From Liquidambar formosana (Eukaryota; Streptophyta; Magnoliopsida; Saxifragales; Altingiaceae): a DNA stretch of 64,000 nucleotides. The stretch is from positions 14,327,385-14,391,384 of the forward strand of contig CM077823.1 in assembly GCA_039720395.1 (NCBI GenBank), given 5' to 3'. This document shows positions 25,330 to 37,663 of this stretch, piece by piece. The notes under the pieces were generated by a model. That model saw only the letters and a program-made list of their open reading frames with translations, searched no databases and was not told the DNA's origin. Each line of letters opens with the position of its first letter. Position 1 is the stretch's first letter. A program made the position numbers and the translations under genes.

Positions 25330-26389
25330 TACTTGAGGGTCCATCCTATTCCGCTCCGATTTTGACTTCCACTTGCTTTAGGAGTCCTACAGAGGTCAAA
25401 TTAAGTTCGATTTTGACGAAATAAAAGCCAAAACGACCGTGTTTTGAAGGGGGACACATTTTTAGACATTTTAGGACAAAAATACTTAACCATGGGTGCA
25501 TGGTTAGGTTTTACAAAGGTGGTTAACCATGGTGCCTCACCGTCGCTAAGCTTGGGTTTGTACACAAGGTCGAACCAAATGCTTTCCTAATCGAAATTCG
25601 ATCTTTCTAAACATACCTAGGATGTAAATAAAGCCCAATTGAAGTTAAGTGAGAGAAAATTGAGTGGGTATTGTGAGTCAATTTGAGCAAATCAAGAAAA
25701 GGGTCTTTTAGCCAACTCGAACTGTTATGAGCCGAATTGATCTTAAACCATTAGTTCATGAAATTGAACCTATATATAGACTCTATATACTCATATGAAC
25801 CTAAGAGAATGACTCGGGATTCATTCCAAAGTCAAATGGAAAATATACGGCTTAAAAGACGATTATGCCCTTAAGGTCGCAAAAGTTCTTATTGACTATC
25901 GAAATGAACTCCAAATCACTTCAAAATTCATACACATGATATTCAATGCCATAGAAACTCAATGCAAAAGACTAGACTTGAAAAGAACTCAAAATCCTAC
26001 ATGAAATGATGTACCCTAGTTAAGGTGACAAAAATAGGGTGTGACAGAAGCCCCTCATTGGTGAACAAGTTTCACTTGTGAGCCAATGATTAAAGAACAA
26101 CCCATTTTTGTTTGATGGATTAATTTCATTAATTCCAACAAACTCAAATGGAACCATAAGGATAGACTTCGTCATATCCAAGCACGCGATGATTTCATCG
26201 AAGCAAATAATTGATTGCATGCCAACATTCATTAGTGCGCTCATGTAAATGCCTTTACCATGCACTAATTGCATTAGTGATATCCACATGGTCTTCTCAT
26301 GATGCAAAGCTAGTTGCACTAGTGCATCACAAGGTATCCTACCAATTTCATTAGAAATTCTTAAAACAAGTTATTTCATAACAAGTAAA

Positions 26390-27600
26390 ACTCATAGGCC
26401 ATCATTTCATGTGAAATTATCGTTATCACATGATATGAAATTGAATTGAATGTCCATAAATTCAAAACCAAGTGCATTTCATGCCAATTTCATTGGGAAT
26501 AACAAAGATAGTGAGTTATTTCATAACTCATGAATCATCATTTCATGTGAAATTATCATTATCACATGATTTTATGCCACTTTCAATGGGAATAGCAAAG
26601 ATAGTGAGTTATTTCATAACTCATGAATCATCATTTCATGTGAAGTTATCGTTATCACATGATTTTATGCCACTTTCAGTGGGAATAACAAAGATAGTGA
26701 GTTATTTCATATCTCATGAATCATCATTTCATGTGAAATTATCATTATCACATGAATTTATGCTACTTTCAGTGGAAAAAGCAAAGATAGTGAGTTATTT
26801 CATAACTCATGAATCATTATTTCATGTGAAATTATCGTTATCACATGATTTTATGCCACTTTTAGTGGAAATAGCAAAGATAGTGAGTTATTTCATAATT
26901 CATGAATCATCATTTCATGTGAAATTATCATTATCACATGATTTTATGCCACTTTTAGTGGGAATAGCAAAGATAGTGAGTTATTTCATAACTCATGAAT
27001 CATCTTATTTCATAACTCATGAATCATCATTTCATGTGAAATTATCATTATCACATGATATGAGATCCAATTGAAAGTCAATTGATTCAAAATCAAGCAT
27101 ATTCCATGTCATTTCATGTGAAATTATCTTTATCACATAATATGACATTGAATTGGAAGTCAATCGATTCGAAGTCAAGTTCATTTCTTATCATTTCATG
27201 TGAAATTATCTTTATCACATGATATGAAATTGAATCCATCAATTCAAAATCAAGTTCATTTCTTATCATTTTATGTGAAATTATCTTTATCACATGAAAT
27301 GACATTCAATCAATTCAAAGCCAAGTCTATCTCATGTCATTCTTTATCACATGAAATGACATTGAATTGAAAGTTAATCGATTGAAAAATCAAGCTTATT
27401 TCATGTCATTTCATGAGAAATTATCTTTATCACATGATATAACATTGAATTGAAAGTTAATTGATTGAAAAACAAAGTGCATTTCATGCTAATTTCATAA
27501 AGATAGCAAGTTACTTCGTAACTAGCATAACTCATGAATCGTCATTTCATGTGAAATTATCTTTATCACATAATATGATATCACTATCATCATATAGAGA
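26390..27600. repeat. Tandem array, 93-bp units then shorter derived units (element C)
   Basis: About six 93-bp units (26487-27060) contain TCATTTCATGTGAAATTATC, GTTATCACATGAT, then ATAGTGAGTTATTTCATAAC. Diverged units of about 75 bp follow to about 27560. Because 93 is a multiple of three, a 200-codon ORF stays open across the array; it is a by-product of the repeat. The array lies between the LTR and the rest of the element, matching the 90-bp arrays of elements A and B in position but not in sequence. Confidence 0.9.
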
Positions 27601-28250
27601 ATTGAATTTCAAGGCTTGAAAGTCAATCTATTCAACACCAAGCTCATTTCATGCAGAAAGCTATTTATCATAGCCATAACAATTTCTCGTTATGTGGGTA
27701 AATACAATCACCCAAGATTCAAAACTTTCATTAAAACTTGATAAACTTGGGGGATATATTCATCCCATAACTCAAAAGGTGACCATCAAGTCAATTTGGA
27801 GAAGTTTAGAGGTCGCGAGCACGCGAGACGAGGCAAACGGGCAAAGCAGGCTAGGGTGACCATCTTTCCTTAGATTAAGGGATGTTAAATGATCCTATAA
27901 TGATGGAAGGCAATGAAGAATCCATTCCCTAATGTATTCTCCATTTCCAACTTAATATTAAAAGAGAGGGGTTTTAAGAGTCTCATCAAATTAACTAATC
28001 TAACATACATCTCATGCATTTAAATAAATATATATAACAACATTATATGTAATCCAATCATCGATATTAGTCCCTATAGGTGACATATAACGATCTTTGG
28101 ATTTGGAGCTATCTCTATTAATCTCATTAAAAGCTCCCACTATGATGATTATGGATTTTAAGAGGATTCAATCCAAGCCAATGAATTGAATCCAAGGTCT
28201 AAGGTGGGTGTAGGTGATCGTAAAACATTCATTCAAAATATAGCATGCTC
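27601..28250. other. Internal remnant of element C / Copia junction
   Basis: Non-coding, AT-rich sequence links the element C array to the minus-oriented Copia copy. The stretch GTCGCGAGCACGCGAGACG near 27813-27831 is unusually GC-rich. The exact junction between the two elements was not found. Confidence 0.4.
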
Positions 28251-31223
28251 TCTTCAAAATCTTCTCCAAGCTTTTAAGTCCTTCAATCTCCTCCATTAGC
28301 TTGATGGTCTCCGCCATATGCTTGTTGGGCTCCACCATGCTCCTTTGGGTCCACCATGCTCCTTAGTGCGCTCTCGATTACATAACATTTACATAATTTA
28401 AAGAAAGGGATACATGAGGGGAATGTGGGGTACATAAGAGAATGATAGAGAGAGAGAATAAGGTGGCATGCAAGCCCCAAATAAATAATACATCACCATA
28501 ATTAAATTACAACTCTTGAAAATAATACAACCCATTCATAAGACGGCCAATCACAATTGGTTTAAGGGGTATAGTCCATAATCATCATCCATCCATAACC
28601 ATACAATCATATTGCATAATAAAGGAAATAACTGTAAGCAATAAACATATGGGCATTTATGGTAACTCTATTGATTGGTTTTCATTAATCTCATTAATGT
28701 GTCCTAATCTTATTAGTATATGCCCAAGTTCCTGAATTAATTAAGTCTTAACATTTAAGACATTTAATTTCAATTAATCAAATCAATTGAAACATTTAAA
28801 GTCCCCTAATTAAACTCTAATATCAAATATTAGGGTCTCTTTAATTAAACAAAACAATTTTATTTAATTAAAAATTTCCAGATTTTTATTCAATCCTAAA
28901 TTGTGTTTAAAACCATTTAAAACAATATAAAATTAATCACCATTAATTAAATAATCAATTTCGGAATTAAATAAAATCATTTTATTAATTAATTAGTGCA
29001 TTAGGGTTTCCTAAAACCCTAAACCCTAAATGCATTAACTCTAAACCCTAAGTGTAACCCTAATGCATTAAATGCCTTATGATTGGTCAATTAATGACCA
29101 ATCATTTAAACCCTAGGTTTATACGGTATTAATGATTAGGATTAGGGTTTAATTAATGCCACCTAGGATATTAATTACACCTAATTAATATGCACTAATT
29201 AGGGTTTCTAAAAACCCTAAACCTTAAACCTATTAAATGCCAATGATTAATTACTAAACCTTTAATGATCATGATTGGTCATTAATGACCAATCATTTAA
29301 CCCTAGGTTAGACACATTAATTACTAGGTTTAGTTATTAATTAATGCATTAATAGAATTAGGGTTTAATTAATACGAATTAGGGTTTCCTAAACCCTAAA
29401 CCCTAGACATCATAAATGCAATTAATAATACCCTGATTATTAATAACCATGATTGGTCATTTAATGACCAATCATTAAACACTTTAATAAAGGTAATTAA
29501 TAGCTCAATTAGGGTTTCAATTAATGCCATTAATAGATTTAGGGTTCCATCATTAATGGGAATTAGGGTTTCCTAAGAAACCCTAGGTTTGCCGCCAAAA
29601 TCATGGGGCTGCCATAGCTTGGCCACGGCTAGGCCAGGGGGCTGCCATGGCTAGGCCACGCCTAGGTCAAGCTGCTGTCAAGACTTGGCAAGGCTAGGGA
29701 CACGTGCTAAGATGTGGTCCAAGCCCATTGGACACATGTAGAGTGGCCAATAGGGCTGTCTTCTTCAAAGAACATTAGGGTTTCAAGAACCCAGTGCTGG
29801 CACCACCATGGGAGGACCTCCAAGGTCACAATTGTTTCTAAAACTTAATCAATTCGACTCCACTATCAAAACCAGCTTTTGTATCATGTCCCTACATGAA
29901 TTACTAAGCTAATTGAAGTGGTTTGGATGATCAAATCATCCCCAATTGTTCTAAACAATTCAAGAATAGTAGGCTGTCCAGAATTTGACAGCATACTGTC
30001 CCTTGTCACAAATTGATTTGAAACCCAGCAAAATGGTTAATTCAGGCTACCAAATTATTTTTCCTAGTATCCTACATGTCTTAGGAAACTAATGAAAGTG
30101 GTTTCATGCAATTTGGAGTTCCCTAGATCAAGATTTGAACAAAACTCCATTGATGATTTTCTGCAGAAAAACAGCCTGCTGTGTTCTTCCAAGAAATCAA
30201 ACTTTTTGATTCTTTATGCATCAAGACTCCTTTGAAACTTAAAGAAAATCATACATACATTATGTATAATGATCCTATAAAGAATATACATCAATTTTAC
30301 AGAGGTTTCTGTTCAAAACAGTAGCAAGAACCATAGGGTTTCTAAAACCCATATTCGAACTCCATGATGTTCTTCCCTAACTTTTGTTTTGTTTTTGATT
30401 CTCATGCATCCCTATGCTTGAGAAATCACCATAACCCTTTTATGTGAATTAATTACAGCCATCTCATGTCTTAATTAAACCAAAACAAAAACAAAATACA
30501 AAAGAGAACAACCTAGGGTTCCAAACCCTAGGTTCGGCCTCTATAGAAGAAACCATAGTTTCTTCTTCTTCTGATTGCATCATATGCTCTTCTAAATTTC
30601 CAGAATTAATGAAAGAAGATAAATAGAAGAGGAGAAGAGGGAAAAACAGCCTAGGGTTCAAAACCCTAGGTTCGGCCATGAAGAGGAAACCCTAGTTTCC
30701 TCCTTCTTCTTCTCCAAAACTGAAACGTATTCAACTCTTTGAATTTCCAGCAGCCCTAAAACTATTTTAGAAGAGGAGAAGAAGAGAAAAACGCCTAGGG
30801 TTCAATAACCCTAGGTTCGGCCATGAGAGGGAAACCAATTAAATGCATAAACATGAATTTTAATTCATTAAACCAATTAATTTACTATAAATTACAGCCC
30901 ATATGCAGTTTGTATTAGGCATAACCTGGCTTTGATACCACTATTGGGAATCTAGCTAGAGAGGAAAAACAAACAAAGGCGGAATAAAATTTTTCCTACG
31001 ATCCCCAAACCCATGAATCTTAATTATGCTTAATACAAAAAACATAAACCTAACTACCAAGAGAGTTAGGATACTTACAGTTGAATAAAGTCTTCTCCTT
31101 TGTGCTCCAAGCTTCGATTCTAATTGAGCAGTCCAAGCGTACTGCCTCCAACAGTATCCACACCTAACTAGAGCTTGATGTCCTTTCCTTCTTCTTCCTT
31201 ATGGTTGCTAGAGGTGGAGAGAG

Positions 31224-31262
<39 letters not shown>

Positions 31263-32624
31263 CCTCCAAGCTGATTTTCGGCCAGCACTAGTGGGTGTAT
31301 TAATGTGATGATGTCATCACCTTATAATGGGCAATATATAGCCCACTAATAGGGCCGGCCATGGGGGGATTCCTAACCTTAGTGTGTTTTGTGTAATTAC
31401 TCTTAATTACACAATTAGCCCACTAGTTTGCATCAAATACAAATTAGCCCCTTAAAGAACTTTTCTTTAATTACTTATACCCTTTCTCTCACAGACAATC
31501 AAGCTTTCTTAGCATGATCAGTGTGTGACCCATTGGGTTCACATCATCAAGTAGTAGGAATAGCATATGTTGTGCACAATGGAACACTTTCCATTAAGGG
31601 TCTAATTGGAACTCCTTTCAATTCCCTGATTGATTATAACTCATTTATATCAATTAGGGCTTCTACTAACCATGAGTAACACCTAGCATATGGCTCATGA
31701 TGTGGTCCTTAATGAGGTGAATAGTCATTTACAAAGAACCCTTCTGTTATAGTTTACAAGTTACAATTACATCCTTCCATCAACACAATGTCTCCAATTG
31801 AACTAATAGGATATGGAAGTCTGTCAAGTCCCTAGTTCAATTACTTTATACTCATTCATTAATAGTCAACTCAATGATGAATTTATGGAAACTCCTTTCT
31901 ATATTCATTCTACCATGGGCCTATGGATTTAATGAGTTATATTCAATGAATGCTATATGAGACATTCTCTCTCTTTTTCCTGAGAGTGATGGATTCCTTG
32001 TTGATCACTCACATGCCTTCGCACACATAGCAGTAGGGCCAATGAACACCTTTACAGACCCTTAAATAGGATCTGCACTTAGTGTTATTAAACTTCTAAA
32101 GCTACATGCATAAGACAACCATGGTGTCTCAGGTCTAAGGATTACTTGTACCACTATAACAATGAGAAACTGATTGACAGGCAGGTTAAAACTCCATTCA
32201 GTTTATCTCATATCTTTGGTCACATTCAGTGTACCTATTCTTATAATAGGCACCCACTTGTTGGTTGTAGTGTCATCCACACAAATAGCTTGAGACTAGC
32301 TATCCTCCTATAGAGTCAACCTAACAAGTGCTAGTCCTATGGTTCATTACTGTCCATCATAGTGAACCTTCAACTAGGAATGGTTTAGGAGTTTAGTACA
32401 GAGATATATTTACAGTCTCAAAATTACAACCCTTTGTAATTTCATATTGTCAACTCTAACTCCATGGACATATTATGTAAATATAAATGATGCATATAAA
32501 CATAATAGAATAAGCCCTTTTATTAAATCAATAATAAATGTGACATGCATAAATGAAATCAAATGATTGTTCCTAATCCCTAAACAATCATCTCTATGAT
32601 TGGTTCTAGGGCATAATCCTAACA
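28251..32624 (-). mobile_element. Angela-like Copia, 5' half, minus orientation
   Basis: A full 1.68-kb LTR occupies 32624-30942 on the minus strand. It starts TGTTAGGATTATGCCCTAG, which resembles the TATGCCCTAGAGGC start of Angela-type Copia LTRs. It ends ...TTCCCAATA, its terminal CA changed to TA. A primer binding site and long leader follow (30927-28251). The leader has three copies, about 141 bp apart, of a CCTAGGGTT...AACCCTAGG hairpin (30511-30823), then repeats of about 185 bp carrying palindromes at 29081, 29273 and 29451. A (GA)n run (31215-31262) is in the LTR. TATA is at 31334-31340, and a near-palindromic GTGACCCATTGGGTTCAC sits 185 bp upstream (31525-31542). No gag or pol is readable. 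The right edge abuts element A at 32625. Confidence 0.85.
30928..30940 (-). other. Primer binding site (initiator tRNA-Met type)
   Basis: Minus-strand TGGTATCAAAGCC lies one base from the LTR end and has one mismatch to the usual TGGTATCAGAGC. Confidence 0.8.
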
Positions 32625-35249
32625 TCGCCTCTACCACGACCAGCATGAGGAATCCTTTAAGGCCTATGGCAAAAGGAAAGTCATTAATAAAAAAGGTAAT
32701 GGTTTTAAATCCTATGACTGGAATGAATAAGGGAATGTCTTACAAAGGGATTAGACGCCCTTCTAGTACGGAGTTTGCCAAACTCATCTTGATAAGGTCT
32801 CACCTTAATCCTTCGTTAAGCTCAAGGCACTCCTGGGCATACTCCCTAGGAACCTAGAAAAATGAATATGGTTAATAAATAATGAAAAGGCCTCAAGAAA
32901 GGTTGGGGCTTAGAGCTTATATTCTCGTAGCTCAAGTCAATCCTAGGCACCTCATCAAAGGCAGGACGAGCAATATCGGTCCTCATAAAGTCCAATCCAT
33001 AGCATAGGCTCACTTGCCAATTGAGAACTGGGAGAGGTGGTTGTGGAATTCCTTTTATCTCATAATCATCAGCACCATGGGTCATGCCTATGGATGACCC
33101 TACTATGGAACTATGTCCACGAGTTCGCCTACCCTGCAATAAATAATTTGTTTAAAAAAAGTGCTTGTAGAAATCAATAATAAAAAGAATGGGATGGAGA
33201 CTCACCCCTTTAGGTGGGAAGCCAACAACCCTGGGCCGCATCAAGAATTGATGGCAAAAAGTCATGTAATCTATATTGGGCGAGGTGAACTCCTTAGTGT
33301 CCCACCCAGTTAGAGCCTCCATCAACTCATCGCCATCCAAAGAATCTGTATGCCTCGTGTTTATTGGAGGCATAACAGGGATACGAGCGGCATCCACATG
33401 TCTTTTCACTTGCCTAAGGACGCGCTCTCCCAAGTACCAATATCGCCCTGAGGGACCCTCAAAAAGTACCCTCTTCCTAGTCAATTCTAAGCAGGAAGTG
33501 CCCAGCTTCCCACAGTCCCTATGGGCTCCATTCCACCTATTGAATTTGAAAAAAAATGATGAGCAAGATAATATGAAAGAAAGAAAAGAATAAGGAAGGT
33601 GGATTACCATGTCGGCATTTAGACTTGCCAAGTATGCCCTTACATGGGCATAGTCATGCCTGTTGGCGGCACGCACAGCTATCTTGTTAGGAACGTAATT
33701 CCCAAGTATTGGCCACTCCTGTATTTCATTGTCTAGTGCGGGGCGACATAGTCCCAAGTACTCATAGTACCAGATTTGTCAAAACCCAAAAAAGCAGTTA
33801 AAACCAAGTTAAGTTTGAGAGGAATTTAAAAATTAAACATTTTTATTTACCTCTCAAACAAATGGAAGCCCACCAAAGTTCTTGGAGACCCCTCGGGACA
33901 TGTCAGACATAGATCTATACATAGTGGCACTCCTCCCCAGTTGTACCTCCCAATCTTGTGAACATCCACCATGCAAGCAAGATAGCCCAGTTATGCCATG
34001 TCATTGGCACCAACAAAGAGAGTGCAAGAGAGCATGTAAATCAGGAAAGCCCTAGCGAAGCACTCGAGAGCTACCCCCGCACCTTCTTCTTGGCTGGCAA
34101 AGTTTTCAAATAACCATGTTCGCCGAACACCGCGTGAGCTTGCCTCAATGTCCATTCCTAGCATGGACAAGAGGTAATTGCCATTCGTGTTGGCATCCCT
34201 ATAATATGCCAACCTCTTTCCCTTGATGTTTAGACCAGTGATGATAGAAAAATCTTTGGGAGTTATGGTCATCTCCCCAAAACTAAAATGAAAAGTATTG
34301 GTGGTATACCACCATAACTCAACTAAGGCGAATAGGGCTTGCCTGTCCCATTGTTCATTCCATAAGGAGTCAAGAAACCAACCAAAGCCTGCCCTTTTAA
34401 TGATTTCTCATGCAGTAGGTTGGGTGTGCTCCATGTGTTTCCACCACCCAATGAGGTTCTTGATGGAAGACCTTGTGCGTAGGTCTTGGAAATTGGGCTA
34501 ATCAAGATAATTATTCATCTTGTTAGTGCAAAAATTATGGGCAAACATTGATAATTGGCTTTTCAAAAGATAAGTTTTTTAGTTCATGAACAAGTAAACT
34601 TTGCTTTATAAGTTTATGAAAACATTGGCTTTACTCTTCAAATACATGAACATTGGTAAGCCATGCATTTCAAGACCATGAAAACAATGGTTTTTCAAAG
34701 AAAATAATAAGTAAACTTTGTTTTCCAAAGCGGTTTTTTAAGGAAAAAATAAGCAAACCTTGTTTATGAAAACATTGGTTTTTCAAAAATGTAGCAAACT
34801 TTGTTCATGAAAATGTTTGATTTTGTTTCTAAAATCAATTAGAAATGAATGCCTATGATTTTGCCTTGTAATACACATCAATTTTACGAAGATTGGATGA
34901 ATTTTCATCACTCGAGCATTTTATCGAACACTTGGTGGGCACTATTCACCAAGCTTTGAAATTGAATTTTCTTTACATCCAATCCTTGCCAAAATCAATG
35001 GGCATTGCAAACGTTGCTAGGAATAATCATAGAGAGTCCATAGGAATGCATTTCAACCAACAAAAATGAAAATTTCAAAGAAAAGTTTAAGTTGGGTAAG
35101 CTTACCTCTTGTTTGGAATGAAGAAAGGAGAGATGATTCTTTGGTTCTAGAAGCAATTTCCCTTGAGGAACATCATATCTTGGAGCTTTGTATCTACTCT
35201 TTGAGTCAAGGAATGGATACTTTGAAGTGGGAGCTTCATTGGAGTCCAT
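32625..35249 (-). pseudogene. Plant mobile domain (PMD, MAIN-like) gene, copy A, antisense in element A
   Basis: Exons on the minus strand are 35249-35106 (MDSNEAPTSKYPFLD...), 34497-33851, about 33777-33608, 33536-33206, 33133 to about 32879, and one starting 32853. The 3' end is lost at the Copia insertion. Exon 2 has the PMD core: NLIGWWKHME, AGFGWFLDSLW, FALVELWWYTT, FGEMTITPKDFSIITGL and CFARAFLIYMLSCTLF. The PMD occurs in MAIN/MAIL proteins and in transposons. Damage includes an in-frame TGA near 34409, a TAA after the NDMA motif, a 7-bp loss in the following NWGG segment, and a changed acceptor (AA for AG) before exon 3. The gene runs opposite to the LTR promoter. I recall extra antisense ORFs of this kind in Tat/Ogre-type Ty3 elements. 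Confidence 0.8.
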
Positions 35250-35504
35250 AGTGGATGAACAAGCTTGTGTTGAGCAAAAATGGGTTTAATGGGTTTTTGA
35301 TTTGCAGAGTGCTGCAAAATTGTTGTTTTTTATGCTAAATTGGGTGCTAATGATGCTATTTCATGTGTATGAATCAATCTTGAAGTGTGGATTTGAATGC
35401 CTTTGGGTATTGGCTTGATTTTGGAAAATGGGGTAAGCTTTCTAGAGAGAGAAAGTCCCAATTTTCGGGTTCTTTGAATGGGGGGTATGAATAGTGCACT
35501 TGGG

Positions 35505-35608
35505 TATTTAAAAACCCAGAATTTTTCAGCATTTGGCTCGGGTAACCACCCAAGCCTTGGGCAGCTAGCCACCAGGGCCTGGGCAGCTAGCTTCCCAAGG
35601 CTTGGTGG
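35505..35608 (-). promoter_or_regulatory. Putative promoter of PMD copy A with palindromic module
   Basis: Minus-strand TTTAAATA (35505-35512) lies about 260 bp upstream of the PMD ATG. Just beyond it, CCACCCAAGCCTTGGG (35546-35561) pairs with CCCAAGGCTTGGTGG (35593-35607) with a one-base slip. The CAGCTAGCCACC...GGGCAGCTAGC inner repeats resemble the LTR modules. Downstream TTTCTCTCTCTAGAAAG resembles the LTR leader. Confidence 0.5.
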
Positions 35609-35899
35609 TCACCTAAGCCACTCTGTTTTGGCTTTGTTCCTCGCTTTGTCTCGCCTTAGCACATTATCAAACCTTCTTCTAAATGAGATGTTCAACACTT
35701 TTTGAGCTTAAAATCAAACATATTTCATCTTGAAATCAATTCTTTGAATTGATTTTATGTTCAAAAGGGTTGAATATATTTCCCCTGTGCCATGCCAACC
35801 AAGGTTACAATGTGCTAAGGCACTTTCCCCTTATGCCATGCTTGTTCAATTTCAATAAATTGACTGCACATTCTCATTTCAAATCTTAATTTTCCATCC

Positions 35900-36510
35900 C
35901 ACTTGGTTGAATATATTCATCACTTGAATTATTTCTCCATTTCAAAAGTATGTTCATCACTTGAATATACTTCTCAATCTCTTTCAATTACTTGGTTAAA
36001 TATATTCATCACTCGAATATATTTCTCCATTTCAAAAGTATGTTCATCACTTGAATATACTTCTCAATCTCTTTCACTCGAATATATTTCTCCATTTCAA
36101 AAGTATGTTCATCACTTGAATATACTTCTCAATCTCTTTCAATTACTTGGTTAAATATATTCATCGTTTGAATATATTTCTCAATTTCAAAAGTATGTTC
36201 ATCACTTGAATATACTTCTCAATCATTGTCAATCACTTGGTTAAATGTATTCATCACTTGAATATATTTCTCTATTTCAATAGTATGTTCATCACTTGAA
36301 TATACTTCTCAATCTTTTTCAATTACTTGGTTAAATGTATTCGTGACCTGAATATATATCTCCATTTCAAAAGTATATTCCCTGAATATGCTTCTTAGAT
36401 CTCATTTTCAATCATTTGGTTAAATATATTCGTGACTTGAATATATTTCTCCATTTCAAAAGTATGTTCATTCGTAGTGGCTTGAATATGCTTCTCTTAT
36501 CAACCCCCAA
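35900..36510. repeat. 90-bp tandem array (element A)
   Basis: Units run through TTGAATATATTTCTCC, TTTCAAAAGTATGTTCATC and ACTTGGTTAAATATATTC. There are about six to seven units, some partly deleted. The array lies between the antisense PMD gene and the 3' LTR. Confidence 0.9.
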
Positions 36511-37378
36511 TGGTTTAAGTGTACTTATGGCTTGAGTATACTTCCCTATTTTAGTCTCCTATCATTGTTGGTCATAGTGTGTGATTTCTCCAGGCTTTTT
36601 GGCAAAAATGGGTTGTTCTTTATCATTGGTTCACAAATGTAACTTGTTCACCAATGAAGGGCTTCTGTCACACCCCATTTTTGCACCACCTTATTAGGGC
36701 TCATCATTTCATCCATGTTTTTGTTTTGTTTTTAAGTCTAGTCACTTGCATTAGTTTTTTAGGGTCAAAAGGACAATGGGTATGAATTTTGGTTCAATTC
36801 GGAGTTGATCTTGAGGGATAATAAGAGCTTTTGCGACTTGAGGGGCATAATCATCTTTTAGGTCACAAACTTTTCATTTGACCTTGAAATGATCTCCAAA
36901 TTGTCAATTGGAGTTCATATTGATGCATATGAAGTATTTCTAGGTTCAATTTGATGAATCAATGGCTCAGGATTAAAATGGCTCGATGTAGTTCAAGTTG
37001 GTTAATTGACCCTTCTTTGGGTTAGCTTAAATTGACTCACAATTACCAATCAAATCCTTTCAAATTGACTTTCATTAGTCATCATTTTATCCCTAAAAGT
37101 GTTTTATAAAGTTTAATTTTGATGTAAAAAGCATTTGGTTTGATCCTATATGCATACCTATGCTTAGCAAAGGTGGAACATAGCGATTAACCGCCTTTGT
37201 CAAACCTAACCATGCCCCCATGGTTAGTTTTTTTCATCCTAAAATGTTTAAAAATGTATTCCTCATCGAAACACGGTCGTTTTGGCTTTTGTTTCATCAA
37301 AATCGGAGTTAATTTGACCCCTTAAACACTTCTAGAAGGAGAAGGAGTCCAAAAAAAGCAAAAATCCGAAGTGGGCTC

Positions 37379-37663
37379 GGGTGACCACCCAACCCCGGGC
37401 GGCTAGCCACTTGGGCCCAGGTGGCTAGCTGCCTAGGCCCTGGTGGTCACCCGAGGCCACTTTCCTATTTCTTCTCCACTTCGTTGCTGAAACAGGACTC
37501 TTGCCTATTTTGACGTGCAAGGGCTCTTTTGGACATGTTTCCTTCTAATTTTTGGTAACTCCTGAGTTACTTAAAAGCACCAAGGGGGTCTCTAATAACC
37601 CTTGGATTAATTTCTAGGTTTTAATCCTAGCCATTAGTTAATCCTAATTGAACTCTATAAATA
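37379..37663 (+). promoter_or_regulatory. LTR A promoter: TATA box plus palindromic module
   Basis: GGGTGACCACC (37379-37389) is exactly complementary to GGTGGTCACCC (37442-37452). Nested inside are GCTAGCCAC (37402-37410) and GTGGCTAGC (37421-37429). TATA is at 37656-37663, 204 bp downstream. Confidence 0.75.

Larger units (their letters stand above)
20898..26046 (-). mobile_element. Large LTR (element C 3' LTR), minus orientation, with nested solo LTR
   Basis: On the minus strand this runs from TGTCACACCCTATTTTTG at 26046 to ...CTGGGGTTCACA at 20898. The LTR is about 3.0 kb once the nested insert (21516-23662) is removed. It is colinear with the LTRs at 36666 and 44013: TATA box (25061-25070), palindromic module, TTGCAAATAGG/TTGCGCTCAGG block (near 23810-23890), TGGACTTTGATCC block (about 21380-21405) and 3' hairpin (21094-21137). 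To its right is the 3' internal sequence of its own element, so this is a 3' LTR. It cuts the Copia leader at 20897. Confidence 0.85.

Noticed and set aside
26472..27074. 200-codon ORF with a repeated HDFMPLS...SSFHVKLSLS unit
   Set aside because: It arises only because the 93-bp tandem unit is divisible by three; there is no coding context, and it lies in the non-coding 3' region of an LTR element.
28982..29420. True interstitial telomere block
   Set aside because: CCCTAAA runs are short, mixed with other sequence and part of a Copia leader unit.
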